Source of the DNA: Paraescarpia echinospica
Taxonomy: Eukaryota; Annelida; Polychaeta; Sabellida; Siboglinidae
Length of the DNA stretch: 64,000 nt
Assembly (NCBI GenBank): GCA_020002185.1
Contig: CM034544.1
Span: 34,107,066-34,171,065 of the forward strand
Direction: 5' to 3'
The notes under the pieces were generated by a model. That model was not told the DNA's origin. It did not search any database and saw only the letters and a list, made by a program, of their open reading frames with translations. Shown piece by piece: positions 12,130 to 21,575 of the stretch. Position 1 is the stretch's first letter. Each line of letters starts with the position of its first letter. Position numbers and translations under genes: made by a program.

Positions 12130-12280
12130 CTTTGTTGCGTCTCAACCAGCCATTGACGGTGAGTTCGACCAGTTTGTTGACAACTTTCACCACCAGGAGG
12201 ATGTCATTCTCGTAGTACAATGACACATCCATTACACGCGTGGACTCATTCGAAGTCTTGCAATCTGTCGAGTCTACATA
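12130..12280 (-). CDS. Candidate internal exon, unrecognised protein
   Basis: On the minus strand an open stretch of about 50 codons ends at AACAAAG followed by GTAGGA, a good splice donor. It reads like real protein: it contains MDVSLYYENDILLVVKVVN and then LVELTVNGWLRRNK. An in-frame stop lies at 12281-12283, so an acceptor would have to be close to it; TAG at that point is possible, but the pyrimidine tract is weak. No partner exons were found nearby on this strand. It could be an orphan or pseudo-exon, and I do not recognise the family. Confidence 0.3.
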
Positions 12281-12789
12281 CTACTCCAGCTGCAGTCCAT
12301 TTCTCAAATGTTCCTCTTCATTCTGTCGAAACTGTCTGCTCGTCAGCTCTTAATGAAATAAAACCGTTGCACCGATGTTGAAGCTATTAATAGCCCAGTT
12401 ACTGTAGTCTGTAGGGTTCTCATCCGTAAGTCGATATTATGTGAAGGTCAAATGGATGTTTACCTTCATCAAGTAGAAGTTTCTATCTGCAGGTTAAAGC
12501 ACAGAAGATTCTTCTTCAAGTACACATCGCTGTATTCAAATGTTGTTATAATCATAATATAATTTAGGTTTTTTCAAAAGTTGAGTAATGGCTCATGTTA
12601 GAATGTTGAAGTCCGATATTAGACGAAATTACCCCCTCAAACGAAAATTTGTAAACAATGATCTGATGATATCAATATATTAATAGTATCAGTCTGAATG
12701 CCAGACACCCCTCTGACCCCCCTCCCCAAACAAAAGTAATTTTATCTGATATCGGACATCAATGTTCTGAGATGATCCCTTATATTATC

Positions 12790-13170
12790 AAAATCATACT
12801 CTGATATCAATAAATATATCAAGACTGGGTTATACTTAGATATCAACACTGGGTCACATTCAGATATCAACACTATATATATTATACTCAGATATCAAGA
12901 CTGGGTCATATTCATATGTCAACACAGGGTCATATTCATATCAACACTCGGTTATGATAATTAGATATCAGCATCCACCGACTTGACTGTCTGAGTCATA
13001 CCATGTTACTTGAATTATAGTGTGTCACTTTAGTTATATGGTGTCACTTGGGTCATACCGTGTAACTACAGTCATATTTTGTGACTTGAGTCATACCTTG
13101 CCATTTGAGTCATACTGTGTTATTTGAGTCATGCTGTGCTGCTGGAGTCATACACTGTCACTTGAGTCAT
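12790..13170. repeat. Two degenerate short tandem repeats
   Basis: 12800-12965 repeats GATATCAACACTGGGTCATA-like words of about 24 bp. 12990-13170 repeats CACTTGAGTCATACNGTGT-like words of about 22 bp. Both are well diverged. Confidence 0.75.
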
Positions 13171-13315
13171 GTGCCCCTGCACTAATGTAATCTACATATT
13201 TAAAAAATAATCTTATCAAAATCGGCTTCACAGATATCTACCTATTAATCTCCTTCAAACTGCGTATCTACATGGTCTAGATACCAAAAAAACACGGCCA
13301 GATAAAGTGAAAGTT

Positions 13316-14167
13316 TGTGAGGAGTTGATGCAGGAGGTTGATGCAAGACTGGTGCAGGAGGGAGGAGGTTGATGCAAGACTGGTACAGGATGGAGGAGGT
13401 TGATGCAAGACTGGTACAGGAGGGAGGAGGTTGATGCAAGACTGGTGCAGGAGGGAGGAGTTTGATGCAAGACTGGTACAGGAGGGAGGAGGTTGATGCA
13501 AGACTGGTACAGGAGGGAGGAGGTTGATGCAAGACTGGTACAGGAGGGAGGAGGTTGATGCAAGACTGGTACAGCAGGGAGGAGGTTGATGCAAGACTGG
13601 TGCAGGAGGGAGGAGGTTGATGCAAGACTGGTACAGGAGGGAGGAGGTTGATGCAAGACTGGTACAGGAGGGAGGAGGTTGATGCAAGACTGGTACAGGA
13701 AGGAGGAGGTTGATGCAAGACTGGTACAGGAGGGAGGAGGTTGATGCAAGACTGGTACAGGAGGGAGGAGGTTGATGCAAGACTGGTACAGGAGGGAGGA
13801 GTTTGATGCAAGACTGGTACAGGAGGGAGGAGGTTGATGCAAGACTGGTACAGGAGGGAGGAGGTTGATGCAATACTGGTACAGGAGGGAGGAGGTTGAT
13901 GCAAGACTGGTACAGGAGGGAGGAGGTTGATGCAAGACTGGTACAGGAGGGAGGAGGTTGATGCAAGACTGGTACAGGAGGGAGGAGGTTGATGCAAGAC
14001 TGGTACAGGAGGGAGGAGGTTGATGCAAGACTGGTACATGAGGGAGGAGGTTGATGCAAGACTGGTACAGGAGGGAGGAGGTTGATGCAAGACTGGTACA
14101 GGAGGGAGGAGGTTGATGCAAGACTGGTACAGGAGGGAGGAGGTTGATGCAAGACTGGTGCAGGAGG
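13316..14167. repeat. 31-bp minisatellite, about 27 copies
   Basis: The unit GAGGAGGTTGATGCAAGACT then GGTACAGGAGG repeats every 31 bp with high identity. Because 31 is not divisible by 3 and the unit has no stop on the minus strand, all three minus frames are open for about 280-290 codons with the same 31-residue translation (HQPPPSCTSLAS...). That pattern marks them as artefacts. Confidence 0.97.
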
Positions 14168-14599
14168 AAACTGGTGACGACTGGTAATGATAATCTTGTT
14201 ACATCTTGTTCAGTACAGTACAGACGTAGTACTTAATAGGAAACATGTTCCTTATTCATGTTGTAATAGAACATAATACATCTTCATGACAAACTAACTA
14301 TTTAATAGCGCATCATAAGAATATCATAATACTGAATACCGAGTGCATCATAACATGGACAAAACACAGAAACTACAATGTGTTTATTAGTTGTGAAGAA
14401 TTAGATGCTTGGTCCTTTGTTTGAACATAATATTATGAAGATATGTAAAATTATGTAGATAGTTATTTGTAATAAATATCTTTCCAGATTTTAGGACCAA
14501 CATAAGCCAGAGACAACTGTCTGCAGTTAGTCTTCAATGTGGTATTTTATGCGTTACTTCCTGCCCTGTATTATATGTGTGGATATTTGCAGGGCAAAT
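14168..14599. other. AT-rich spacer, nothing recognised
   Basis: No domain, RNA gene or repeat is visible. Confidence 0.5.
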
Positions 14600-14832
14600 A
14601 CATCATTAAGGTGGAGTAAGTTATGGTGGCAGGACATGTGGAATGAATCTGGGAATGGCTAAGGAAGAGGGTGGAACTGGGAGTGGAAGACACAACAAGA
14701 GGAAGACCACGAGTGGGGAGAGATTAGACAGAATTGGGAAGGGATGGAGATGGGTGGAGGTGGGTGGAGGTGGGTGGAGGTGGGTGGAGGGGGTGGAGGT
14801 GGGTGGAGGTGGGTGGAGGTGGGTGGAGGAGG
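14600..14832 (+). mobile_element. LINE ORF2 C-terminal fragment with a 10-bp repeat expansion
   Basis: The plus strand at about 14628-14735 reads AGHVE, then IWEWLRKRVELGVEDT and TRGRPRVGRD, with a stop inside. This is the typical tail of LINE reverse-transcriptase proteins (WAGHVxR ... RGRPxxRW). It runs into about eight copies of TGGGTGGAGG (14751-14832), suggesting slippage within the degraded LINE end. Confidence 0.5.
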
Positions 14833-15119
14833 TGACAGTGTGACAAGTGACAGAAGGATAAAACAAATATCAAGGACCAATACCGAGGCCAGCCTTACCC
14901 CAGATTTCAGGGCAAAAGACGGCAAAAATCACCATTATATATAGATCTGCAATATAATTATTTCAAACTGATGGGCAAAGGCTAAATACATTTGCATCAA
15001 ATTCCACATATGTTCTGGCCAAAAACAATTTCAAATGAAAAACTGTATGAAAATGTAGACCACCATCAATGCAAGGCAATAGAGTGTTATTGGCCATATC
15101 CTTAGATTCGAGAGTACAA

Positions 15120-15355
15120 ATGACTGCCATAGAGTGATGGATGTGGGGAAGACATCAATCGGAAAACCAAAAGAGACGTGGCTATGAATGGTAGAGAAAG
15201 AATGGGATGCATTTGGGTGGAAATCCTGGGCAGCAGCGGCACGGAGGGCGGCTGACAGAGCGGACTGGTGGACTTCTGTGCATGCCCTATGTCACACGTG
15301 GCATACATGGGATATGTAAGCCATAACCGTAAGTAATAATTATTTCATACCTTAG
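15120..15355 (+). mobile_element. LINE ORF2 3' end fragment
   Basis: The plus frame reads GKTSIGKPKETW, a stop, MVEKEWDAFGWKSWAAAARR, then AADRADWWTSVHALCHTW, with the final stop at 15316-15318. GKPKETW followed by Glu/Trp- and Arg/Asp-rich segments is the C-terminus seen in many LINE ORF2 proteins. One in-frame stop shows it is dead. The following ATAATTATTTCATACC is the putative 3' tail and forms the left arm of a palindrome. Confidence 0.55.
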
Positions 15356-15436
15356 AGGGCCTAAGGCATGAAATAATTATTACTTATGGTTATGGCTTAC
15401 AGATGCCATGTATGCCACGTGTCACATAGCGCATGC
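15280..15436. repeat. Palindrome with 76-bp arms and a 5-bp loop
   Basis: Arms 15280-15355 and 15361-15436 are reverse complements with a handful of mismatches, separated by AGGGC. The right arm, read on the minus strand, repeats the LINE end (WHTWHL, stop) and continues outward to about 15470 with similar codons (WWMGLKHALCDTW). The structure is therefore two LINE 3' ends joined tail to tail. Confidence 0.85.
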
Positions 15437-15591
15437 TTTAGCCCCATCCACCACATAAAGAATGCATGACATGTACACAACCTGTGCATTCACTCTGTCA
15501 TACCACTGCTGAATGGCCTCGTACTCAGACAAACCAACCATCTCATTCTCATCTCACAGCATGGAGGATGAGGACTGAACCACACACAGCT

Positions 15592-15755
15592 TTACCAGAA
15601 CCACAGCTTTACCACAACCACAGCTGTGCCACAACCACAGCTGTGTCACAACCGCAGCTGTGCCACAACCGCAGCTGTGCCACAACCGCAGCTGTGCCAC
15701 AACTGCAGCTGTGCCACAACCGCAGCTGTGCCACAACCGCAGCTCTACCACAACC
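15592..15755. repeat. 17-bp tandem array running into an assembly gap
   Basis: The unit CCACAACCGCAGCTGTG repeats about nine times up to the first N. The array probably continues into the gap, which explains why assembly stopped there. Confidence 0.9.
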
Positions 15756-16755
15756 NNNNNNNNNNNNNNNNNNNNNNNNNNNNNNNNNNNNNNNNNNNNN
15801 NNNNNNNNNNNNNNNNNNNNNNNNNNNNNNNNNNNNNNNNNNNNNNNNNNNNNNNNNNNNNNNNNNNNNNNNNNNNNNNNNNNNNNNNNNNNNNNNNNNN
15901 NNNNNNNNNNNNNNNNNNNNNNNNNNNNNNNNNNNNNNNNNNNNNNNNNNNNNNNNNNNNNNNNNNNNNNNNNNNNNNNNNNNNNNNNNNNNNNNNNNNN
16001 NNNNNNNNNNNNNNNNNNNNNNNNNNNNNNNNNNNNNNNNNNNNNNNNNNNNNNNNNNNNNNNNNNNNNNNNNNNNNNNNNNNNNNNNNNNNNNNNNNNN
16101 NNNNNNNNNNNNNNNNNNNNNNNNNNNNNNNNNNNNNNNNNNNNNNNNNNNNNNNNNNNNNNNNNNNNNNNNNNNNNNNNNNNNNNNNNNNNNNNNNNNN
16201 NNNNNNNNNNNNNNNNNNNNNNNNNNNNNNNNNNNNNNNNNNNNNNNNNNNNNNNNNNNNNNNNNNNNNNNNNNNNNNNNNNNNNNNNNNNNNNNNNNNN
16301 NNNNNNNNNNNNNNNNNNNNNNNNNNNNNNNNNNNNNNNNNNNNNNNNNNNNNNNNNNNNNNNNNNNNNNNNNNNNNNNNNNNNNNNNNNNNNNNNNNNN
16401 NNNNNNNNNNNNNNNNNNNNNNNNNNNNNNNNNNNNNNNNNNNNNNNNNNNNNNNNNNNNNNNNNNNNNNNNNNNNNNNNNNNNNNNNNNNNNNNNNNNN
16501 NNNNNNNNNNNNNNNNNNNNNNNNNNNNNNNNNNNNNNNNNNNNNNNNNNNNNNNNNNNNNNNNNNNNNNNNNNNNNNNNNNNNNNNNNNNNNNNNNNNN
16601 NNNNNNNNNNNNNNNNNNNNNNNNNNNNNNNNNNNNNNNNNNNNNNNNNNNNNNNNNNNNNNNNNNNNNNNNNNNNNNNNNNNNNNNNNNNNNNNNNNNN
16701 NNNNNNNNNNNNNNNNNNNNNNNNNNNNNNNNNNNNNNNNNNNNNNNNNNNNNNN
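15756..16755. other. Assembly gap (1,000 N)
   Basis: Exactly 1,000 N, a conventional placeholder length, so the true distance is unknown. Open frames spanning it are meaningless. Confidence 1.
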
Positions 16756-16807
16756 AATGGTGTTTTGTACCTTTTTGTATTTCAGATCATTTTCTTTAAA
16801 ATTATAC

Positions 16808-17470
16808 CTTAATTCCACCTAGCAAAAAATCAATTCAAATTCCAAATTATCAATTCTAATTCCAACTTTTAAAATTGTGTGCTAGGGAAAAATTCAAATC
16901 CAACTCGTCGTCATGGAAAATGCTCGGGAAACTGCCCAAAATCTTGAATACGTCTACTCTAAAACTGTCCACTTGTCAGATATGTCGTGAGATACAAATT
17001 AAAACTCTGCTGGAAAGTTGACAATGAGCTCCAGTTGTGACCACAGCCCAGAGGAGAGACTGGAGTCTTTGACATATCTTCACATCATCTGCTCAGGACA
17101 CAACATTGAGCAGATGTTGTTTGCAATTAACACTCCTGGAAGAGCAATTGATTTGTGACTACTGCATTGTCTTATTGAGCAGATATTTCAGAAGCCACTT
17201 GTCAGGCCATTCACCTCTGCAGTTCTTGTTCAGATTGTTTCAATGCCAGAGTAGACAGTGTCAGTGCTGTAACACTTACAGCTCTCTGGATGTTACCAGA
17301 TTCAATGTGACATAGCAGACATATATAATTTTAATAATGTAATTAAGGGATAAAAATTAACAGTATCAAATCACTAATTCCAACAAAATAAATTCCACAT
17401 CAATTCCAAACAAAATCAAATCCAATTCCAACTAAATTTCGACAATCGATTCCAATTTAAATTCCAATAT
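16808..17470. repeat. ATTCC-rich segments flanking unrecognised sequence
   Basis: 16808-16890 and 17375-17470 are both built from AATTCCAAAT and CAATTCCA words. The ~480 bp between them contains a 70-codon frame (17106-17315, non-ATG start) that I do not recognise. The arrangement could be a degraded element with simple-repeat termini. Confidence 0.35.
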
Positions 17471-18332
17471 TGAAATATACATATTAGCAGGAAGCTCACT
17501 GATTCAGCTGTAATTTGCCCGACTAGTGATTCAGAGAGTGGGAACCTAAAACTTGAAAGGTATTTGTAGGTAGTGATTCATTCTACATTAAGTGTCAATT
17601 ACAGGCAGCTACCATTATTCGGTATTTGTATGTTAAGTTTATTAGTTGAACATTTCGTTGGCACAACTCTCAAATTGTGAAAACTGTATCTGGTGTATTG
17701 ATTACAACTTGTCGGGTAGTATACCTTCCGCATACGTATTCTAGTATTAGAAACAGTTACGTATATATATATAAGTAAATGGTAACGTGCTTTAAAAGGA
17801 TACCATACGTTTAAAAGCAGAACCATTTCCCTGTTATCAGATCAATTCCTGGTTCTGGCTGACGTGGCTACGGAAGTACCTTCGCGATTGAAGGTTGGCA
17901 GTCTCTTTTATCCAGGATTACGGACGATACGCTGTTGCACCAATGAAGATTCTACAATGCACGCTTGAGACCACCGAATATCGGACATGTAACCTAATGG
18001 CGAGTGGACGCCTGGAAACTTGCTATTTATAATTGACCCCAGTATGGTCTACCAGGATTGCTTCAAAGCCTTCTGTGGTGCGCTGCATAAGAGAATCTAC
18101 GATAAAAGCTGAATTGTTGAGAGCAGAAAGTAATCAGTGGGAACTTAATAAGAGTGTCGACCAATGCCTATTACATAACAAGTTTAGATAGCAAGTGATC
18201 AAGACAATCATTAGCGCATCACGAGTCCACCAACTATGTCCTTGTTAACGTCTGAAGCATATCGTCTGACATTTATTTGGTTTCCGTTTTAGACCAGTCG
18301 GACACGGCGACCGACCGCAGCTGTCAGCTGCC
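17471..18332. other. Upstream region of the fucosyltransferase gene
   Basis: No coding exon is recognised. A pyrimidine-rich TTTGGTTTCCGTTTTAG ending at 18292 looks like a 3' splice site about 40 bp before the start codon, so the 5' UTR probably has at least one upstream non-coding exon. GC content rises sharply at the gene. Confidence 0.4.
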
Positions 18333-19379
18333 ATGGCTGCCGACAGATGGCGCTTGCAGTTCTGGAAGCGGATGTTTGTGGCGACGCTCGTGTTGACGGT
18401 CTTCATCTGTGTCATGCTGGAGATGTTTTCGTCCAGGGGGACTGGAGGACTAACTCCTCCACTGTACGGCCCAGCTCGCGTCTATCTCACAGTCGACTAC
18501 GGCAATAAGCGCCTCGGAAACCTCCTCTTTAACTACGCCTCGACTCTGGGCATCGCGCGAATGACGAACATGACGCCGATTTATGGCCGAGATTTAGCTT
18601 TGACGAAGTGCTTCCTCCTTAACGTGACACAGGTCGATGACATTGACAACGCCATGGGCATGTCGATCGGATATGACGAGTATGGCAGGCGCGCATGCGC
18701 GTACGACCCCTTCGTAGAGAGGCTTGGTGGCGTCAGCACGAGGCTGAACGGGTATTACCAATCGTGGAAGTACTTTCGGCTTATCGAACACGAGTTGCGT
18801 GCGCAGCTTCGCTTCCGGTTTGACGTTCTTTCAGTAGCGAAAGAGTTCCTGCGCCTGAACGCACCGCCGCAGTGGAAGACATTGCCGTTCACACGCGTTG
18901 GAATACACGTACGACGCGGTGATTTGTTGCTTGACTTTTTCCATGGTTACGGGTACACGGTGGCGACGGAGGCGTACTTCGCGCGGGCCATGGCCCTCTT
19001 CAAGGAGAGGTTTCCCAGAGTTCAGTTCGTCGTCTGTAGCGACGACATCACGTGGTGTCGAGAACACGTGCGTAATGCGTTCATCGTGTACTCGGAAGGC
19101 AACGCGCCCGAAACAGATCTCGCGATATTATCGTCGTGCGACCACGTGATTATGTCGACGGGGTCGTTCTCATGGTGGGCCGCGTGGCTGGCCGGTGGCA
19201 TGGTGGTGTATTACGACGACTGGCCGCGCCCTATGTCTCAGCTCGAATATCTCGTCACGAAATCTGACTATTTCTATCCTACGTGGACTCCAATATCCGA
19301 GAAAGATAGGCGCAGGAAAAGTCGCATTAAACTTAAATATACCGACGCCGTGAATAGGACACACCCAACAAACCACTAA
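18333..19379 (+). CDS. GT11 alpha-1,2-fucosyltransferase-like protein (348 aa)
   Basis: Predicted to transfer L-fucose from GDP-fucose to a terminal galactose (or related acceptor) of glycans in the Golgi lumen. The protein has a short cytosolic tail, a single membrane anchor at residues ~14-32, and a lumenal catalytic domain. GT11 motifs are visible: VDYGNKRLGNLLFNYASTLG near residues 54-73, GIHVRRGD at ~190-197 (the HxRRGD GDP-fucose site), and DLAILSSCDHVIMSTGSFSW then WAAWLAGG at ~262-289. Asn97 (NVT) and Asn341 (NRT) are potential N-glycosylation sites. Length matches animal galactoside 2-fucosyltransferases. The start was chosen because ATG sits in a good context (GCCATGG), follows a possible splice acceptor, and precedes the membrane anchor directly. 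The frame is uninterrupted in a single exon and GC-richer than its flanks. Acceptor specificity cannot be read from sequence. Confidence 0.92.
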   Translation: MAADRWRLQFWKRMFVATLVLTVFICVMLEMFSSRGTGGLTPPLYGPARVYLTVDYGNKRLGNLLFNYASTLGIARMTNMTPIYGRDLALTKCFLLNVTQVDDIDNAMGMSIGYDEYGRRACAYDPFVERLGGVSTRLNGYYQSWKYFRLIEHELRAQLRFRFDVLSVAKEFLRLNAPPQWKTLPFTRVGIHVRRGDLLLDFFHGYGYTVATEAYFARAMALFKERFPRVQFVVCSDDITWCREHVRNAFIVYSEGNAPETDLAILSSCDHVIMSTGSFSWWAAWLAGGMVVYYDDWPRPMSQLEYLVTKSDYFYPTWTPISEKDRRRKSRIKLKYTDAVNRTHPTNH

Positions 19380-19597
19380 AAGAGACCGACAAGAGGTGTA
19401 ACAAATAAGCATTTTGCTGAAGACGATCAAAAAAAGAATACAGTTATCATAAAACGTTCTATATACGTCAAATGACTTTAGTTATGCATTGCTTTATGCA
19501 CGATGCTTGCATTACAACGTTTTCCGGGTCCAGATTTGTAGCTTCTTATACACGATCTTATAGTTTGTATGATACAGTCATATCGTGAGGGCGTAAT

Positions 19598-19977
19598 CAG
19601 AGGTGGATACAGAGATGGTAGACTGGGGGGGGGGGCACAAACCTCCAATTGCACCCGCCTTGAGGTTTGCCAAGAAACTTTCACTGACGGCCGAACCAAA
19701 TGAATATTGTGCGTGCTAAGCCGACTCCGCTGTCGAATAATGACATAGGGAGACGTTGAAAATTTGTCGCACCTGACATTCACAATTTCGGAATCTCACC
19801 AAAACCTTCAAAATGCACTTCCTCGAGGCTCACCTAAAGGGGGGCACATTGCAAAATCTACGGGACACTCAACGGGGGCACATTCCAAAGGTCTATGGGG
19901 CACACTACTTTAGTGCACACATAACCGGGCAAAATTCCACAGGCCTAGGGGAGCACGTGCCTCTGTATCCGCCTATG
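19598..19977. mobile_element. hAT-like MITE (CAGAGGNGGATACAGAG termini)
   Basis: The left end CAGAGGTGGATACAGAG and the right end, read inward on the other strand as CATAGGCGGATACAGAGG, form imperfect inverted termini. They resemble the CAGGGGCGGAT type known from hAT MITEs. The interior has repeated GGGGCACATT motifs and no coding capacity. A clear 8-bp target duplication was not found. Confidence 0.45.
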
Positions 19978-20035
19978 CCAATCAATATATAACACATTTC
20001 AGTATAAACTATGTATATCGGTTTGGCGGTCAAGG

Positions 20036-20136
<101 letters not shown>

Positions 20137-20540
20137 TGTCGTGTGTGTGTCGTGTGTGTGTCGTGTGTGAGCGTGAGTTATTTAAGCTCAGCGTTTTTTT
20201 GTTTTCACAAGTCGATTCCTGCAATGGTTTGAAGTTGAAGAAACTATTTTTGCGCTAAAGAATATCTTTATAAATTGGTTAACTGTGATCATACAGTAAC
20301 TGTTGTCAGCACGAAAATATGTGTCATTTACCAAATATATCTATTCAACAATAGTCGATATGTGTATGAATTCAGAACGCATGTGTATTACATTTTGGTA
20401 TACAAAACCGAAATCAATAAATATTGTTATGTTCAGTTGTTTGGATGTTCAGTTATTAACGTTGTCTTGGGCAGTCTTAATTCAGTTTAGTCAGTGATTA
20501 CACCTCGCCATTTACAACAGATTGATCGCAGAGTGGCGCC

Positions 20541-20735
20541 GAATGAGGATGGTGGTGGTGTGGTTGTTATGAGGATGGTGGAGATGTTGTGATTATGAGG
20601 ATGGTGGAATTGTGGTGGTTATGAGGATGTTGGAGGCGTGGTGGTTATGAGGATGGTGGTGGTGTGGTGGCTATGAGGATGGTGGTGGTGTGGTGGTTAT
20701 GAGGATGGTGGTGGTGTTGGTGGTGGTTATGTTGT
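20541..20735. repeat. 26-bp tandem array (about 7 copies)
   Basis: The unit GAGGATGGTGGTGGTGTGGT then GGTTAT repeats every 26 bp with substitutions. Confidence 0.85.
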
Positions 20736-20935
20736 TATTGATAATGTCTTCTTAATAATTGGTCTTCTCTGTCTTCCTAGATTGTCCGTCTGTGTACGAC
20801 ATGCCGTTGTACGCCGACAAAAGACACAGGTCGGTACCGTCGACTCATGCTGGTCCTCGTCGCTGAAGGAGAATCTAATTATGTTCCTCGTCGCCTTCAC
20901 GTCCGTCGTTATTCTTCCTGTTCTGCACTTCGGTG

Positions 20936-21266
20936 AGGAATCTCTGTCACCCTCTCTAGCCACGGTGAATTTCGGCTGCTATGGCATCACAAAGACAACC
21001 ACGTCCAAATAATAGTCCAGTTCAAAGACTATAAATCGAAGAATGACTTCATTAAAGCTCGAAAACGGCTACGCACTAAACGATCAAATGTCTACATATC
21101 GGAAGATCTCACCCAGAAGAGAGCAAGACTACTGTTCTTGTGCCGGACATTAAAGAAACAGCACAAGATTCTCGAATGTTGGTCGTATGATGGAAGGATT
21201 GTCATAAAGGACCTAAAGGGAACAATCAAAACCGTCAGTCGAGATGATGAACTAAATGCACTGTAA
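20936..21266 (+). pseudogene. LINE ORF1 (gag-like) C-terminal part
   Basis: The frame reads HGEFRLLWHHKDNHVQIIVQ, then FKDYKSKNDFIKARKRLRTK, VYISEDLTQKRARLLFLCRT and ILECWSYDGRIVIKDLKG. The VYISEDLT...KRARLLF and CWSYDGRIVIKD blocks are the recognisable C-terminal pattern of ORF1 proteins of CR1/L2/Jockey LINEs, which bind the element RNA. The upstream half is missing or scrambled. It ends 310 bp before ORF2. Confidence 0.65.
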
Positions 21267-21575
21267 TTGCGTTGGACATTGGCCCAAGTCACGGTGGATA
21301 TTTTGTATCTCTAGTCGGCCTATCATGGTGCTTGTTCACATAGGGACTGTACCATTCATGGACTCATTCATGGACACCTTCATATTCTACATATGGTTCG
21401 TGTCTTATTTAATTACTCATATATACTTTATTACTATATGTTATCGATACATATCATGTATTCTAACTAACCTACTACAACTTAACAGATGTCACATAAC
21501 GTTGTTTTTTTATCAAACGGTCTGTAAATGTTATATGCAGCTATAGAAGCATTATTGTGTACCGTGTGAATATGT

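Noticed and set aside
13245..14152. Three overlapping minus-strand Pro/Ser/Cys-rich frames of 281-291 codons
   Set aside because: They have the same cause: a stop-free 31-bp unit read in every frame.
15466..16822. Open frames of 350-450 codons across 15.5-16.8 kb
   Set aside because: They span 1,000 N and a 17-bp array, so there is no coding evidence.
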